Of a stretch of 58,255 nucleotides of DNA, positions 51,833 through 58,255 are shown one piece after another. The position numbers and the translations under genes are program-made. Source of the stretch: Cryobacterium shii (GTDB lineage: Bacteria; Actinomycetota; Actinomycetes; Actinomycetales; Microbacteriaceae). A model generated the notes under the pieces. It did not search any database. It saw only the letters and a list, made by a program, of their open reading frames with translations, and was not told the origin of the DNA. The stretch is taken from the NCBI RefSeq assembly GCF_004402595.1, contig NZ_SOFY01000056.1, positions 23,285 through 81,539 on the forward strand. Reading direction: 5' to 3'. Position 1 is the stretch's first letter; every line of letters begins with the position of its first letter.

Positions 51833-52732
51833 ATGGATGAGACCAGCAAGCCTCAGAACAGCCCGGATAAATACAGAGCCTGGGCCGTCAGCGCTGACCG
51901 CTTCGTGAAGCAGCCGAGACCGAAGCCGGCCAGCGCTACCGGCCGGCCGCCGGCGCCCCGTACCTCTCTCAGTTCCTCGGCAACGCAGGTCCAGCTCGAG
52001 GAGACCGGCATCACCTGGGATCGGTCCGTCGTCGATTGGTCGCTTCTCGAGCGCTCAACTGTGGACCGCGCGCGCAGCCGGTTCCGCGCCTCCCTGCCGG
52101 AGTACATCTGGGACGCTGCCGCGCTGGAAGGCAACCCGTACACGCTCCCTGAGGTGCAGACCCTCCTCGAAGGCATCACCGTCACCGGGCACCGCATCGC
52201 GGACCAGGACCAGATTCTCGCCCTCAACGACGGGTTCAACCTCACCGACGAGCTTGTTGGTACCAGCAAGTTCTACCTCGACAAGGCAACGAGCGATGAG
52301 ATCCATGCAAAGGTCGCCGTTTATGAGGCGATCGAATCGGGTCACTTCCGCGGCGAGGGCTCAGCCGGCGGTGGCGGACACGTCAGTATCGGCGCCCTCG
52401 GAACCTTCCACGCCTCCGAGCCCGGCGAGAATGGCACGACCCTCAAGCGAGAATTCTCTCGCTTGAGGGCCTATCTCCTCGAAGACGTTGAAGACCCACG
52501 TGAACAAGCCATCGCGTACTTCTGCGCCGCGACGAGGCGACAGTTCTACTTCGACGGCAACAAGCGCACCGCGAAGCTGATGATGGCCGGGCACCTGATG
52601 CAGAACAGCTACGACGCGATCTCCATCTCGGCCAGACGCCAGCTGGAGTTCAACCAGCTCCTCGCCCCCCTGTTCGACACCGGCGAGGCCACCGCGATGA
52701 TGCAGTTCATCATCGACTCGCGTCCCGCGTAA
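51833..52732 (+). CDS. Fic-domain protein with non-canonical active site (His to Gln)
   Basis: A 299-residue Fic/DOC-fold protein. The active loop is RQFYFDGNKRTAKLMM (residues 236-251), where the canonical HPFxDGN(G/K)R would have His at 237; here it is Gln, while Asp241, Gly242, Asn243 and Arg245 are kept. The upstream helix WDAAALEGNPYTLPEV (about 93-108) resembles the inhibitory [ST]xxxE[GN] motif with Glu99, Gly100. Fic enzymes transfer AMP or other phosphates to proteins. Loss of the His suggests altered chemistry or a non-catalytic role. Co-transcribed with the HTH/AbiEi-like gene. Confidence 0.85.
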   Translation: MDETSKPQNSPDKYRAWAVSADRFVKQPRPKPASATGRPPAPRTSLSSSATQVQLEETGITWDRSVVDWSLLERSTVDRARSRFRASLPEYIWDAAALEGNPYTLPEVQTLLEGITVTGHRIADQDQILALNDGFNLTDELVGTSKFYLDKATSDEIHAKVAVYEAIESGHFRGEGSAGGGGHVSIGALGTFHASEPGENGTTLKREFSRLRAYLLEDVEDPREQAIAYFCAATRRQFYFDGNKRTAKLMMAGHLMQNSYDAISISARRQLEFNQLLAPLFDTGEATAMMQFIIDSRPA

Positions 52733-52801
52733 CGCAGCAGGTCACCGAGCCGGAGCGCGGCGCCGCACGACGCACGCGAACACCCGCACCACGCGACACA
52801 G

Positions 52802-52895
52802 CACCACCTCGCCAGCCAATACGCTGAGCGAGCACCATCACATTCTTCTGGGGGGGAACCACCATGACCACATTCCGAAGCACCATCCTGGGCGC
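52802..52895 (+). repeat. Leader/start repeat of lipoprotein pair, copy 1
   Basis: Contains GCCAGCCAATACGCTGAGCG, GGGGGGAACCACC and the first codons of the lipoprotein. It is about 85 percent identical to 53642-53735, showing that promoter, ribosome-binding region and signal-peptide start were duplicated together. Confidence 0.8.
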
Positions 52896-53493
52896 GAGCG
52901 TCGCGCTCGTACTCGCTACGGGCCTCACCGCAGGCCTCACCGGCTGCGCCAGCGGTACCAGCGCTCTGGGCGCCCTGGTGCCGACCGCAGCTGCTGAGGC
53001 ACCCGCTGGAACACAGACCGCAGCCGCAGCCGCAGCAGTGACCGGCGACATCGTCGACGCCGCTCAGGCGGACGTGCTCCTCAAAGCCGGTGCGGGCCAG
53101 CGCGCGTACCCGATGGCCGACGGCACCTTCGTCGTCGTGACCAAGACGGAACCGCTGCCTGCTGCTGTGCAGGCTGACATGAACGCGAAGACCTCCGATG
53201 TTGTCGCAGCGAACCGCGACATCTCAGAAAACATGAACGCCGGCACCGCCGCCCTCCTCTCCGACGCTGGCAAGTCGGCAGCCGGTACGGGCAAGCGCAT
53301 CATCTCCGTCTGGGGGCTCTTCGGTTACCCGGACATGGACGCTGAGACCAAGGTCTCCTACTGGACTATCAACGGCGGCCCGGCCGGCAGCGGCAAGCAG
53401 TTCTCGTCCCGTGCCGAGGCCGAGACGTTCGTGAACGCTTGGCTCACACAGCAGGACAACGCGAACGAATACGCGGTCGTCTACGGCGACTAA
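52864..53493 (+). CDS. Lipoprotein, copy 1 of tandem pair
   Basis: A 209-residue protein with signal MTTFRSTILGASVALVLATG and lipobox LTGC (Cys28). An Ala-rich linker precedes a mature domain: QADVLLKAGAGQRAYPMADG, ISVWGLFGYPDMDAETKVSY, and a C-terminal helix AEAETFVNAWLTQQDNANEY. It shares its leader DNA, start (MT.FR.TIL) and the YPMADG/YTMPDG and EPLPA/RPLPA segments with the next gene. A surface-anchored protein of unknown function. Strong ribosome-binding site GGGGGGGAACC. Confidence 0.85.
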   Translation: MTTFRSTILGASVALVLATGLTAGLTGCASGTSALGALVPTAAAEAPAGTQTAAAAAAVTGDIVDAAQADVLLKAGAGQRAYPMADGTFVVVTKTEPLPAAVQADMNAKTSDVVAANRDISENMNAGTAALLSDAGKSAAGTGKRIISVWGLFGYPDMDAETKVSYWTINGGPAGSGKQFSSRAEAETFVNAWLTQQDNANEYAVVYGD

Positions 53494-53641
53494 ATTGGCG
53501 GGTTCCGTGTGACGGACGTAGCACTGCTCTCGACAGACGACGCCTGGCCCACTGATCTACCTGCTCCCGCGGAGTCGCGGCCATCTCCGCGGGATGAAGC
53601 TACGAAGGCAACCGCCTGCCCTTGCAAGGCTCGCCCGCAAT

Positions 53642-53735
53642 CACCACCCCGCCAGCCAATACGCTGAGCGGGCACCGACACATCCCTTGGGGGGAACCAG
53701 CCATGACCGCATTCCGACGCACCATCCTCACCGGC
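53642..53735 (+). repeat. Leader/start repeat of lipoprotein pair, copy 2
   Basis: Second copy of the element at 52802-52895, with the conserved block GCCAGCCAATACGCTGAGCG, a GGGGGGAACC ribosome-binding region and the first coding triplets of the second lipoprotein. Confidence 0.8.
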
Positions 53736-54320
53736 AGCGCAGCACTGCTGCTCGCCGCCCTCCTCACCGGGTGCAGTCCCGCCAGCGGTGACGCCACCGG
53801 ACTCATCCCGAGTGCTGGCCAGGGGTTGGCCAGTGAGACAGCGACTCCCACGCCGACCGCGATCCCCGGCGACCGCGACGGCAACGGCACGCTCTCCGAG
53901 TTCGAGAAGCAGATCCTGGCCAAGAGCGCCGTGCACGACTACACGATGCCCGACGGCAGCGTCGTCGCGATCGACCCGACACGGCCGCTGCCTGCTGAGG
54001 TGGCCGAGGTGGTCAAGAATGAAGCCGCACCGGATGCAGCCGCGCTCGGCACCGCCACGGGCAAGGAGCGGGAAGTCCAGCTCGGCAACGTCATGAGTCG
54101 GGCCGATGCAATTGCTGACGCGACCGGCAAGGACGTCATCTTCGTTTACCCCACCATCAGCGCGACCGATTCGCTCGGCGGTTACGAGAACGTGTGGGCC
54201 ACCACGGCTTCGCATAAGGACTCAACCGGAATCGCCGCGGTTCAGAGCCGGGACGCTGTGCTGGCGGACGCTCAGAAGTGGGCTGCCAGTCGCGGATACG
54301 AAGTGATCATCTTCGAGTAG
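53703..54320 (+). CDS. Lipoprotein with EF-hand-like loop, copy 2 of tandem pair
   Basis: A 205-residue protein: signal MTAFRRTILTGSAALLLAAL, lipobox LTGC (Cys24). Residues 57-68 DRDGNGTLSEFE fit a complete EF-hand calcium loop (positions 1, 3, 5 and 12 acidic or Asn, Gly at 6, Leu at 8), absent from copy 1. Then comes HDYTMPDGSVVAIDPTRPLP and a C-terminal VLADAQKWAASRGYEVIIFE. Probably a calcium-binding surface lipoprotein derived by duplication; function unknown. Confidence 0.85.
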   Translation: MTAFRRTILTGSAALLLAALLTGCSPASGDATGLIPSAGQGLASETATPTPTAIPGDRDGNGTLSEFEKQILAKSAVHDYTMPDGSVVAIDPTRPLPAEVAEVVKNEAAPDAAALGTATGKEREVQLGNVMSRADAIADATGKDVIFVYPTISATDSLGGYENVWATTASHKDSTGIAAVQSRDAVLADAQKWAASRGYEVIIFE

Positions 54321-54462
54321 AACGTCTTCGAGTAGAACGCCGCGGCCGAGCCGCTGACCAGTTGCGCGTCAGAGGTGCCATGCAAGATCGAGATACAGCG
54401 CTTATGCGGCGCTGCACCAGCCAACTATCCGGGGGGAATAGACCAATGGGGAACAAGACCGC

Positions 54463-55014
54463 ATGCTGATCCTGATGTACGCCTCGAAAGAGGAGATCGC
54501 CCGAGCACACCACGCGTATCTGGACGGGATCGGCGATGCGCAGGGCCGCATCCGCGAGCACCTCCGGGAGACCGGCGGCCCCGAGGCGGACGGCAGCATA
54601 GAGAGCCTCCGTGGCATCGGCCAGTGGTTCTTGGAGCACCTCCCGGAAACCGCCGAGCCGATGCCGACGTCCTGGATTCCGGCCTGGTGGAATCCCCAGT
54701 CTCCGCCCTCTGGAGACGGCGTCGACACGCACTCGCCCGTCACCCGGCAACAGCTGCGCCTGATCGACGAGGTCCACGCCTACGTCGCGGAAGTCGTCAT
54801 GACCCACGCCAACAAGGCGCAATGGGTCGTGTACAAGGGCCGCCGGAAGAACATCCGTTTCGGAACGACGGTCATCCAGCTGACTAAGCGGCGCCAGTTC
54901 TATCCGAAATCTCTTGTCTACAAGGCAGCTCTCAACGAGGTGCTGCTCGACAAGCCGGTGGAGGCTGCGCTCTTCTACGATGTCGTCCGGCAGTACATCA
55001 GCGACGCGGGCTGA
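54463..55014 (+). CDS. Hypothetical protein (183 aa)
   Basis: A soluble protein: MLILMYASKEEIARAHHAYL, RGIGQWFLEHLPETAEPMPT, WVVYKGRRKNIRFGTTVIQL, LDKPVEAALFYDVVRQYISD. No signal or catalytic motif recognised. The ATG is embedded in a seven-codon frame (MGNKTAC, 54446-54469) that has the strong GGGGGG ribosome-binding site and whose TGA overlaps the gene's start; translation may be coupled through this mini-frame. Follows the lipoprotein pair on the same strand. Confidence 0.65.
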   Translation: MLILMYASKEEIARAHHAYLDGIGDAQGRIREHLRETGGPEADGSIESLRGIGQWFLEHLPETAEPMPTSWIPAWWNPQSPPSGDGVDTHSPVTRQQLRLIDEVHAYVAEVVMTHANKAQWVVYKGRRKNIRFGTTVIQLTKRRQFYPKSLVYKAALNEVLLDKPVEAALFYDVVRQYISDAG

Positions 55015-55056
55015 CACGTCACTACCTCACACACGTCCTACGAAGGGTGCAACGCC

Positions 55057-55368
55057 ATGTCGAATGCCGCAACAACCGAGGAACCCCAGAGCGCCACGCA
55101 CCTCTGCCCCGCCTGCGGGACCTGGCTCTGCGACGACTGCGGCGCCCAGCGACCCTACGCCAGCAGATTCTCAGCCCAGGCGCAGCACTGCGCGAGCTGC
55201 CGAAGCCTGAGCGGGCACATGACGCCGGCACGTCATCGCACACGCCGCGCAGACGATCACGAGGCTTCGTATCAGTCGTGCATCGCCGACGGTCTCGCGC
55301 TGCGTTATCCGCTGGAGGACGCCCGTGGCGTCAATCAGCAACAGAACCGGGACGATGCTGCTGGTTGA
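55057..55368 (+). CDS. Small Cys-rich zinc-ribbon-like protein (103 aa)
   Basis: The N-terminal 55 residues contain CPAC, CDDC and CASC motifs (THLCPACGTWLCDDCGAQRP, QAQHCASCRSLSGH), enough for one or two zinc sites. The remainder is polar and probably disordered (HRTRRADDHEAS). GAAGGG precedes the ATG at suitable distance. It lies 42 bp after the preceding hypothetical gene. Function unknown; could bind nucleic acid. Confidence 0.55.
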   Translation: MSNAATTEEPQSATHLCPACGTWLCDDCGAQRPYASRFSAQAQHCASCRSLSGHMTPARHRTRRADDHEASYQSCIADGLALRYPLEDARGVNQQQNRDDAAG

Positions 55369-55410
55369 GCGCGGCACGTTCACCCAGACAAGCAGAAGAA
55401 GGACGCGACA

Positions 55411-55518
55411 ATGAACACCTCAAGCATCGACCTCGGCGCCCGCGTTGGACTCATCGGATATGTTCACGGCAACCTCCCGTTTCTCCGCGGTAGGCCGGAC
55501 TGGCCTGTGACCGCATAG
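55411..55518 (+). CDS. Possible 35-residue peptide
   Basis: MNTSSIDLGARVGLIGYVHG followed by NLPFLRGRPDWPVTA, with GAAGGA at good distance before the ATG. No family recognised. It could be a truncated gene start or a genuine small peptide in the operon of the Cys-rich protein. Low certainty. Confidence 0.3.
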   Translation: MNTSSIDLGARVGLIGYVHGNLPFLRGRPDWPVTA

Positions 55519-55597
55519 CTGTTGAATTCTCTGCGGACAGCGCGCGAAGTGCTGACCAAGGTGAACTCCCGTGCTCTAGCCGAAGCTGATAGCGGTC

Positions 55598-55632
55598 GTT
55601 GCAACAATGCACAGAGATGTGTACAGTTGCAA
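55598..55632. promoter_or_regulatory. Candidate operator of the Phd/RelE-like module
   Basis: Two copies of GTTGCAA (55598 and 55626) bracket an imperfect TGCACA...TGTGTA dyad directly before the antitoxin ATG at 55635. The location fits autoregulation by the antitoxin. Confidence 0.4.
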
Positions 55633-55634
55633 GC

Positions 55635-55961
55635 ATGACAGCGCTGCGCATGCCCGTATCCACCGCCGCCCGCAAGGGGATCTCTGCGGTTGCCGCCGAT
55701 GCGGCCCAGCAGCGTATCGTGCTCACGCGAATGGGTCATGACGTTGCTGTGATCGACTCGGCAGAGCGCCTCGACGAAACAGTGCGCGTGCTCAGAGACA
55801 CATCGCGTGAGGTTCTGGGGGCATACGCGAATCTCGCCGAAGCTCGAGGCGGTCAGAACTCCTTGGCTGACGTGTGCGCCCGACTGGGTCTCAACGAGAC
55901 CGTCGTTCGTGAGCGAGCTGTGCGGTTGCAGGCTGCGCAGATTCCTGCTGCACGCTATTGA
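55635..55961 (+). CDS. Phd/YefM-like antitoxin
   Basis: A 108-residue protein. MPVSTAARKGISAVAADAAQ, RIVLTRMGHDVAVIDSAERL matches the start of Phd/YefM antitoxins (S....R...S.....A.....v.lTr.G..vAVi.). The C-terminal half (SREVLGAYANLAEA, LADVCARLGLNETVVRERAV) is an added helix-turn-helix-like region rather than the usual short toxin-binding tail. Its stop overlaps the TTG of the toxin gene (TTGA). Probably a DNA-binding antitoxin. Confidence 0.7.
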   Translation: MTALRMPVSTAARKGISAVAADAAQQRIVLTRMGHDVAVIDSAERLDETVRVLRDTSREVLGAYANLAEARGGQNSLADVCARLGLNETVVRERAVRLQAAQIPAARY

Positions 55962-56698
55962 AGCCTGGCAACCGTCTTCCCGACGACCAGGCCGAGATCG
56001 TCTTCTCCGACGTGTTCGTCGAGCAGCTGGAAGCCTGCTCCAGCGTAGAACGCCTCGAGATCATGACGACCGTGGTCGCCCTGTGCTCTGATCCTGGCGG
56101 AAGCCACACACTCAGTGCCCGGGGCAACGACCGCATGCTCGTCGGTTGGAACACCGTAGCCGTCGTAGAAAAGACGAAACGAGTTGTCTATCGCGTCGAC
56201 GAGAACGTAGCGAGCATCTACGTGCTTTGCGTCGGACCTCGACGAAACGACGAGGTCTATGACCTGGCCACAAGCCTTGCCTCCTCCGGACTGTTGACCG
56301 ACGAGGAGGTCACTCAGCTCTGGGAAGCGCTGAGCCTGCTCGACGTCGCCGCCGAGTCAGTAGGTCTCGATGGCTGGGACTACCTCCCCGAGGCTGCGCC
56401 GGATGGACAGCAGCGCGCTGCTGTAGCGGCCGGGCTGCTGTCCGAGTCCATGGCAGCGCTTCTGTCGAAGGATGAGATCTCAGCCGCTCTGGAGCGCGGC
56501 TGGGGCGAGAACGGGCCCGACAAGACCAAAGCGCTCCTCGCTGCGTTGCAACGTGCCCGCGGCGGCGCACACTTCGACTCAGCCGAGTGGGTAATGACCA
56601 ATCGTCAAGAAGACCGGTGCAGCAAGCAGATGCCTCGAGCGGGCCGCAAGTGCATCCGCAAGGCCGGCCACCCCGGACCGCATCGCGCCAGCGCCTAG
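55958..56698 (+). CDS. RelE/ParE-like toxin with long C-terminal extension
   Basis: A 246-residue protein from a TTG start coupled to the antitoxin. Residues about 10-95 are RelE-like: AEIVFSDVFVEQLEACSSVE, SARGNDRMLVGWNTVAVVEK, and RVVYRVDENVASIYVLCVGP, ending with the (R)R...VY.L segment. Typical RelE proteins are 85-100 residues; here about 130 more follow (TDEEVTQLWEALSLLDVAAE, QRAAVAAGLLSESMAALLSK) with a Cys/His tail RCSKQMPRAGRKCIRKAGHP. The extension is unassigned. RelE relatives cleave mRNA on the ribosome. Confidence 0.65.
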   Translation: MKPGNRLPDDQAEIVFSDVFVEQLEACSSVERLEIMTTVVALCSDPGGSHTLSARGNDRMLVGWNTVAVVEKTKRVVYRVDENVASIYVLCVGPRRNDEVYDLATSLASSGLLTDEEVTQLWEALSLLDVAAESVGLDGWDYLPEAAPDGQQRAAVAAGLLSESMAALLSKDEISAALERGWGENGPDKTKALLAALQRARGGAHFDSAEWVMTNRQEDRCSKQMPRAGRKCIRKAGHPGPHRASA

Positions 56699-56998
56699 CA
56701 AAGGACAGTTCACGATCGCGCATGTCGGCGCCCTGGCACTCCCGGCGCCCTCAGACCCCGTTTTCTGCGCAGCCTCATGTCGGTTCAAGGGGGTGGTTTT
56801 TTACCCGTGATAATCGCACTTATCCCTACTATCGGCGCTAAGTTTCGCCTGCCGGAAGCGGACGCGATGGGGGGAAATCCTTTGCACCGTCAGCGTGAGC
56901 AAGTACACCAAGCAGTTTCGCTTTTCACATAGTTTCTTGAATCGCGTTGGCCGGCTGTTGGAGCCCGGCGAGGCCAACTGCAAAGGCCGTGTGCGCTT
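56699..56998 (-). ncRNA. 3' flank of tnpB, candidate omega-RNA/right-end region
   Basis: Non-coding DNA immediately downstream of tnpB on the minus strand. It includes a structured segment at 56946-56978: GTTGGCC pairs with GGCCAAC, and inside GGCTGTTGGAGCC forms a second stem. TnpB guide RNAs typically span the 3' end of the gene and the element's right end, so this is where one would be. A short plus-strand frame (GTG 56895 to TAG 57002, SKYTKQFRFSHSFLNRVGRL) also crosses it. The exact boundary and existence of the RNA are inferred. Confidence 0.35.
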
Positions 56999-58192
56999 TT
57001 AGACGCGGGTCGAAGAGGGTTCTCGGCGCCGAGTTAGCCCAGTCGGAGGTGAACCCCAGTGCTGGGTGAATTGAGCGTCGATGATCTTCTTGACCGTCCC
57101 CCGATACATCCAGAGTTGAACAGAATCATTGTGGGAACGTCCCAAAATTGTTCGTGCTCCGTTGATGTCAGCGTGGGATTTTCGTCCGCAGAACCGGCAG
57201 CGGAAGAGTTCTCCGCTCCTGTTGCGGAAGTCTATGTTGGTGCAGCTCGCGCACTGCTGGCTCGTGTACGCAGGGTTCTCATACGTCACCGCGATGCCGG
57301 CCACTTCCGTGAGAGAGGTGAGTTTCGCTTTGACGGTAGCCCTCGCGGATCTGCTCAGTAGATGGTTCATGCGCGGACTCATGCCGCCGCCGCGAAAGTC
57401 GAGTCTCTCGACCACGATCGCTCGAATACTGCGCCGGGACAGCTGGTTCAGGATTCGGTTGACTTCGTTCACCGTGTGTTCGCGGATGCGGCGGGTCAGC
57501 GCCCGGTAACGCCGTGATGCGTTCAGCTTGATGCCTTGCTTCTGTAAGGCGCGCGTCAGCGCGAGACGTTCCGCGTCACGCTCTTTCAACCAAGGGAAAA
57601 TGGTGTTGCCGAGCAGTTGCCCGTCCGACGTCGCAAACATGTGCAACAGGCCCCAATCCAGCCCTACCACTGCGCCGTCCTCGCGCAGCGGTGCGAGAGC
57701 GTTCTTCCGCAGCAAGCTGACGCTCACCTGGTTGTCCGTGTCGATGCGCACTTGCGCATAATGCAACACCCGACCGGGCGCAGTTTCCATGTGCTTATAC
57801 GACGACAACGGAATCATGACGGGGTGGCCTCGATCCAGGGTGGAAATCTTCACCCAGTAATCGAAGGTCTTTGCGCGCGAACGCTCCACGTTCGCAATCA
57901 AGCTGTCCATCAGCATCGTGCGAATTGAGCCCAGACGCGGGCGCGGGTGCGACCGAGTCACCTGCTTGATCATTTGGCGCGACAACCGATACGCGGCTGC
58001 CGGTGGTGCCTCCTCATCTGTTGGGAGGAGAAGGGAACCGTCTTTGAGCCACCATGCCCGGAAGGCGTTCACCCGATACAGCCAGAATTGGGTGTTCTTC
58101 GGTAATTTTGACCCGCGAATTAGGGCCGCAACGCGCAGCTTCGCTATCTCTTCCCAGGTCACGTCCCGCTGAGTGGTGGAGTTTCTCGACAC
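56999..58192 (-). CDS. tnpB: TnpB family RNA-guided nuclease (IS605/IS607-type OrfB)
   Basis: A 397-residue protein with the split RuvC of TnpB: AVVGLDWGLLHMFATSDG (Asp179), IRAIVVERLDF (Glu262), a zinc ribbon CASC (314-317) and CRFC (332-335), and KSHADINGARTIL (Asp342). The N-terminal WED/REC-like half (LPKNTQFWLYRVNAFRAWWL) is of normal size. TnpB cuts DNA guided by an omega-RNA from the element end and promotes element retention. No tnpA is seen, although the element could continue past the window. All catalytic residues are intact. Start is a GTG; an in-frame stop lies just upstream. Confidence 0.9.
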   Translation of the reverse strand: MSRNSTTQRDVTWEEIAKLRVAALIRGSKLPKNTQFWLYRVNAFRAWWLKDGSLLLPTDEEAPPAAAYRLSRQMIKQVTRSHPRPRLGSIRTMLMDSLIANVERSRAKTFDYWVKISTLDRGHPVMIPLSSYKHMETAPGRVLHYAQVRIDTDNQVSVSLLRKNALAPLREDGAVVGLDWGLLHMFATSDGQLLGNTIFPWLKERDAERLALTRALQKQGIKLNASRRYRALTRRIREHTVNEVNRILNQLSRRSIRAIVVERLDFRGGGMSPRMNHLLSRSARATVKAKLTSLTEVAGIAVTYENPAYTSQQCASCTNIDFRNRSGELFRCRFCGRKSHADINGARTILGRSHNDSVQLWMYRGTVKKIIDAQFTQHWGSPPTGLTRRREPSSTRV

Positions 58193-58255
58193 CGTGCGGG
58201 TCAGTTGATTTGATTATGCAGCAATGAGCTCGGGAATGGGAATCACCCCCGTCAG

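Noticed and set aside
6380..58255. tRNA-associated att sites or a phage-type tyrosine integrase
   Set aside because: No tRNA gene or tyrosine integrase motif (R..HxxR..Y) was recognised; the island end lies outside the window or was lost.

Overview
The window looks like chromosomal DNA from a high-GC actinobacterium, most likely Microbacteriaceae or a close relative. The grounds are the codon usage, a DUF2510 protein, a DnaE2 polymerase with an actinobacterial-type LexA box, and many lipoproteins and small regulators of actinobacterial type. The first 6.4 kb reads as a normal chromosomal segment: a VOC protein, a UvrA-like ABC ATPase, an endonuclease/exonuclease/phosphatase protein, two membrane proteins and the N-terminal part of comEC. 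comEC stops abruptly inside its conserved VSGAN motif. Everything to the right is accessory DNA of lower and more variable GC, and I read it as a genomic island or mosaic that begins at that junction.

6.4-17.2 kb: an accessory zone with a conserved hypothetical protein, a DUF1643/zinc-microprotein cassette plus a decayed second copy, several tiny CxxC proteins, a coiled-coil KfrA-like protein, an SRAP (YedK/HMCES-type) protein, a DUF2510-DUF4177 protein, a frameshifted GNAT and a CaiB/BaiF CoA-transferase.

17.4-35.4 kb: an unusual run of one- or two-gene 'cassettes' in mixed orientation. It holds five of the window's six GNAT acetyltransferases, a CAT-like acetyltransferase, an APH-like kinase, a TmrB-like ATPase, a second P-loop kinase, a methyltransferase, a protein phosphatase, an alpha/beta hydrolase, an MFS exporter with an ArsR regulator, an ASCH protein and several small membrane-protein/regulator operons (PadR, XRE-DUF2975, and a tandemly duplicated winged-helix pair). 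Three copies of a 53-bp hairpin-forming repeat and many shorter relics (core GGAACCC...CGGG) lie at the gene boundaries, always in the same orientation. That suggests cassette-wise assembly by an unidentified mechanism.

36-50 kb: stress and defence genes. They are a dnaE2 error-prone polymerase under a LexA-type box (without imuA'/imuB beside it), a serine resolvase, a divergent ExoVII-large-subunit-like protein transcribed away from a complete type I restriction-modification operon (hsdM-hsdS-hsdR), and an HNH-type protein.

50-58 kb: a primase-like remnant, a toxin-antitoxin-like pair (HTH/AbiEi-like protein plus a Fic protein whose catalytic His is replaced by Gln), a duplicated lipoprotein pair with conserved leader DNA, small hypothetical proteins, a Phd/RelE-like module whose toxin has a long C-terminal extension, and a TnpB RNA-guided nuclease gene with a structured 3' flank. 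No rRNA, tRNA or CRISPR array was recognised.
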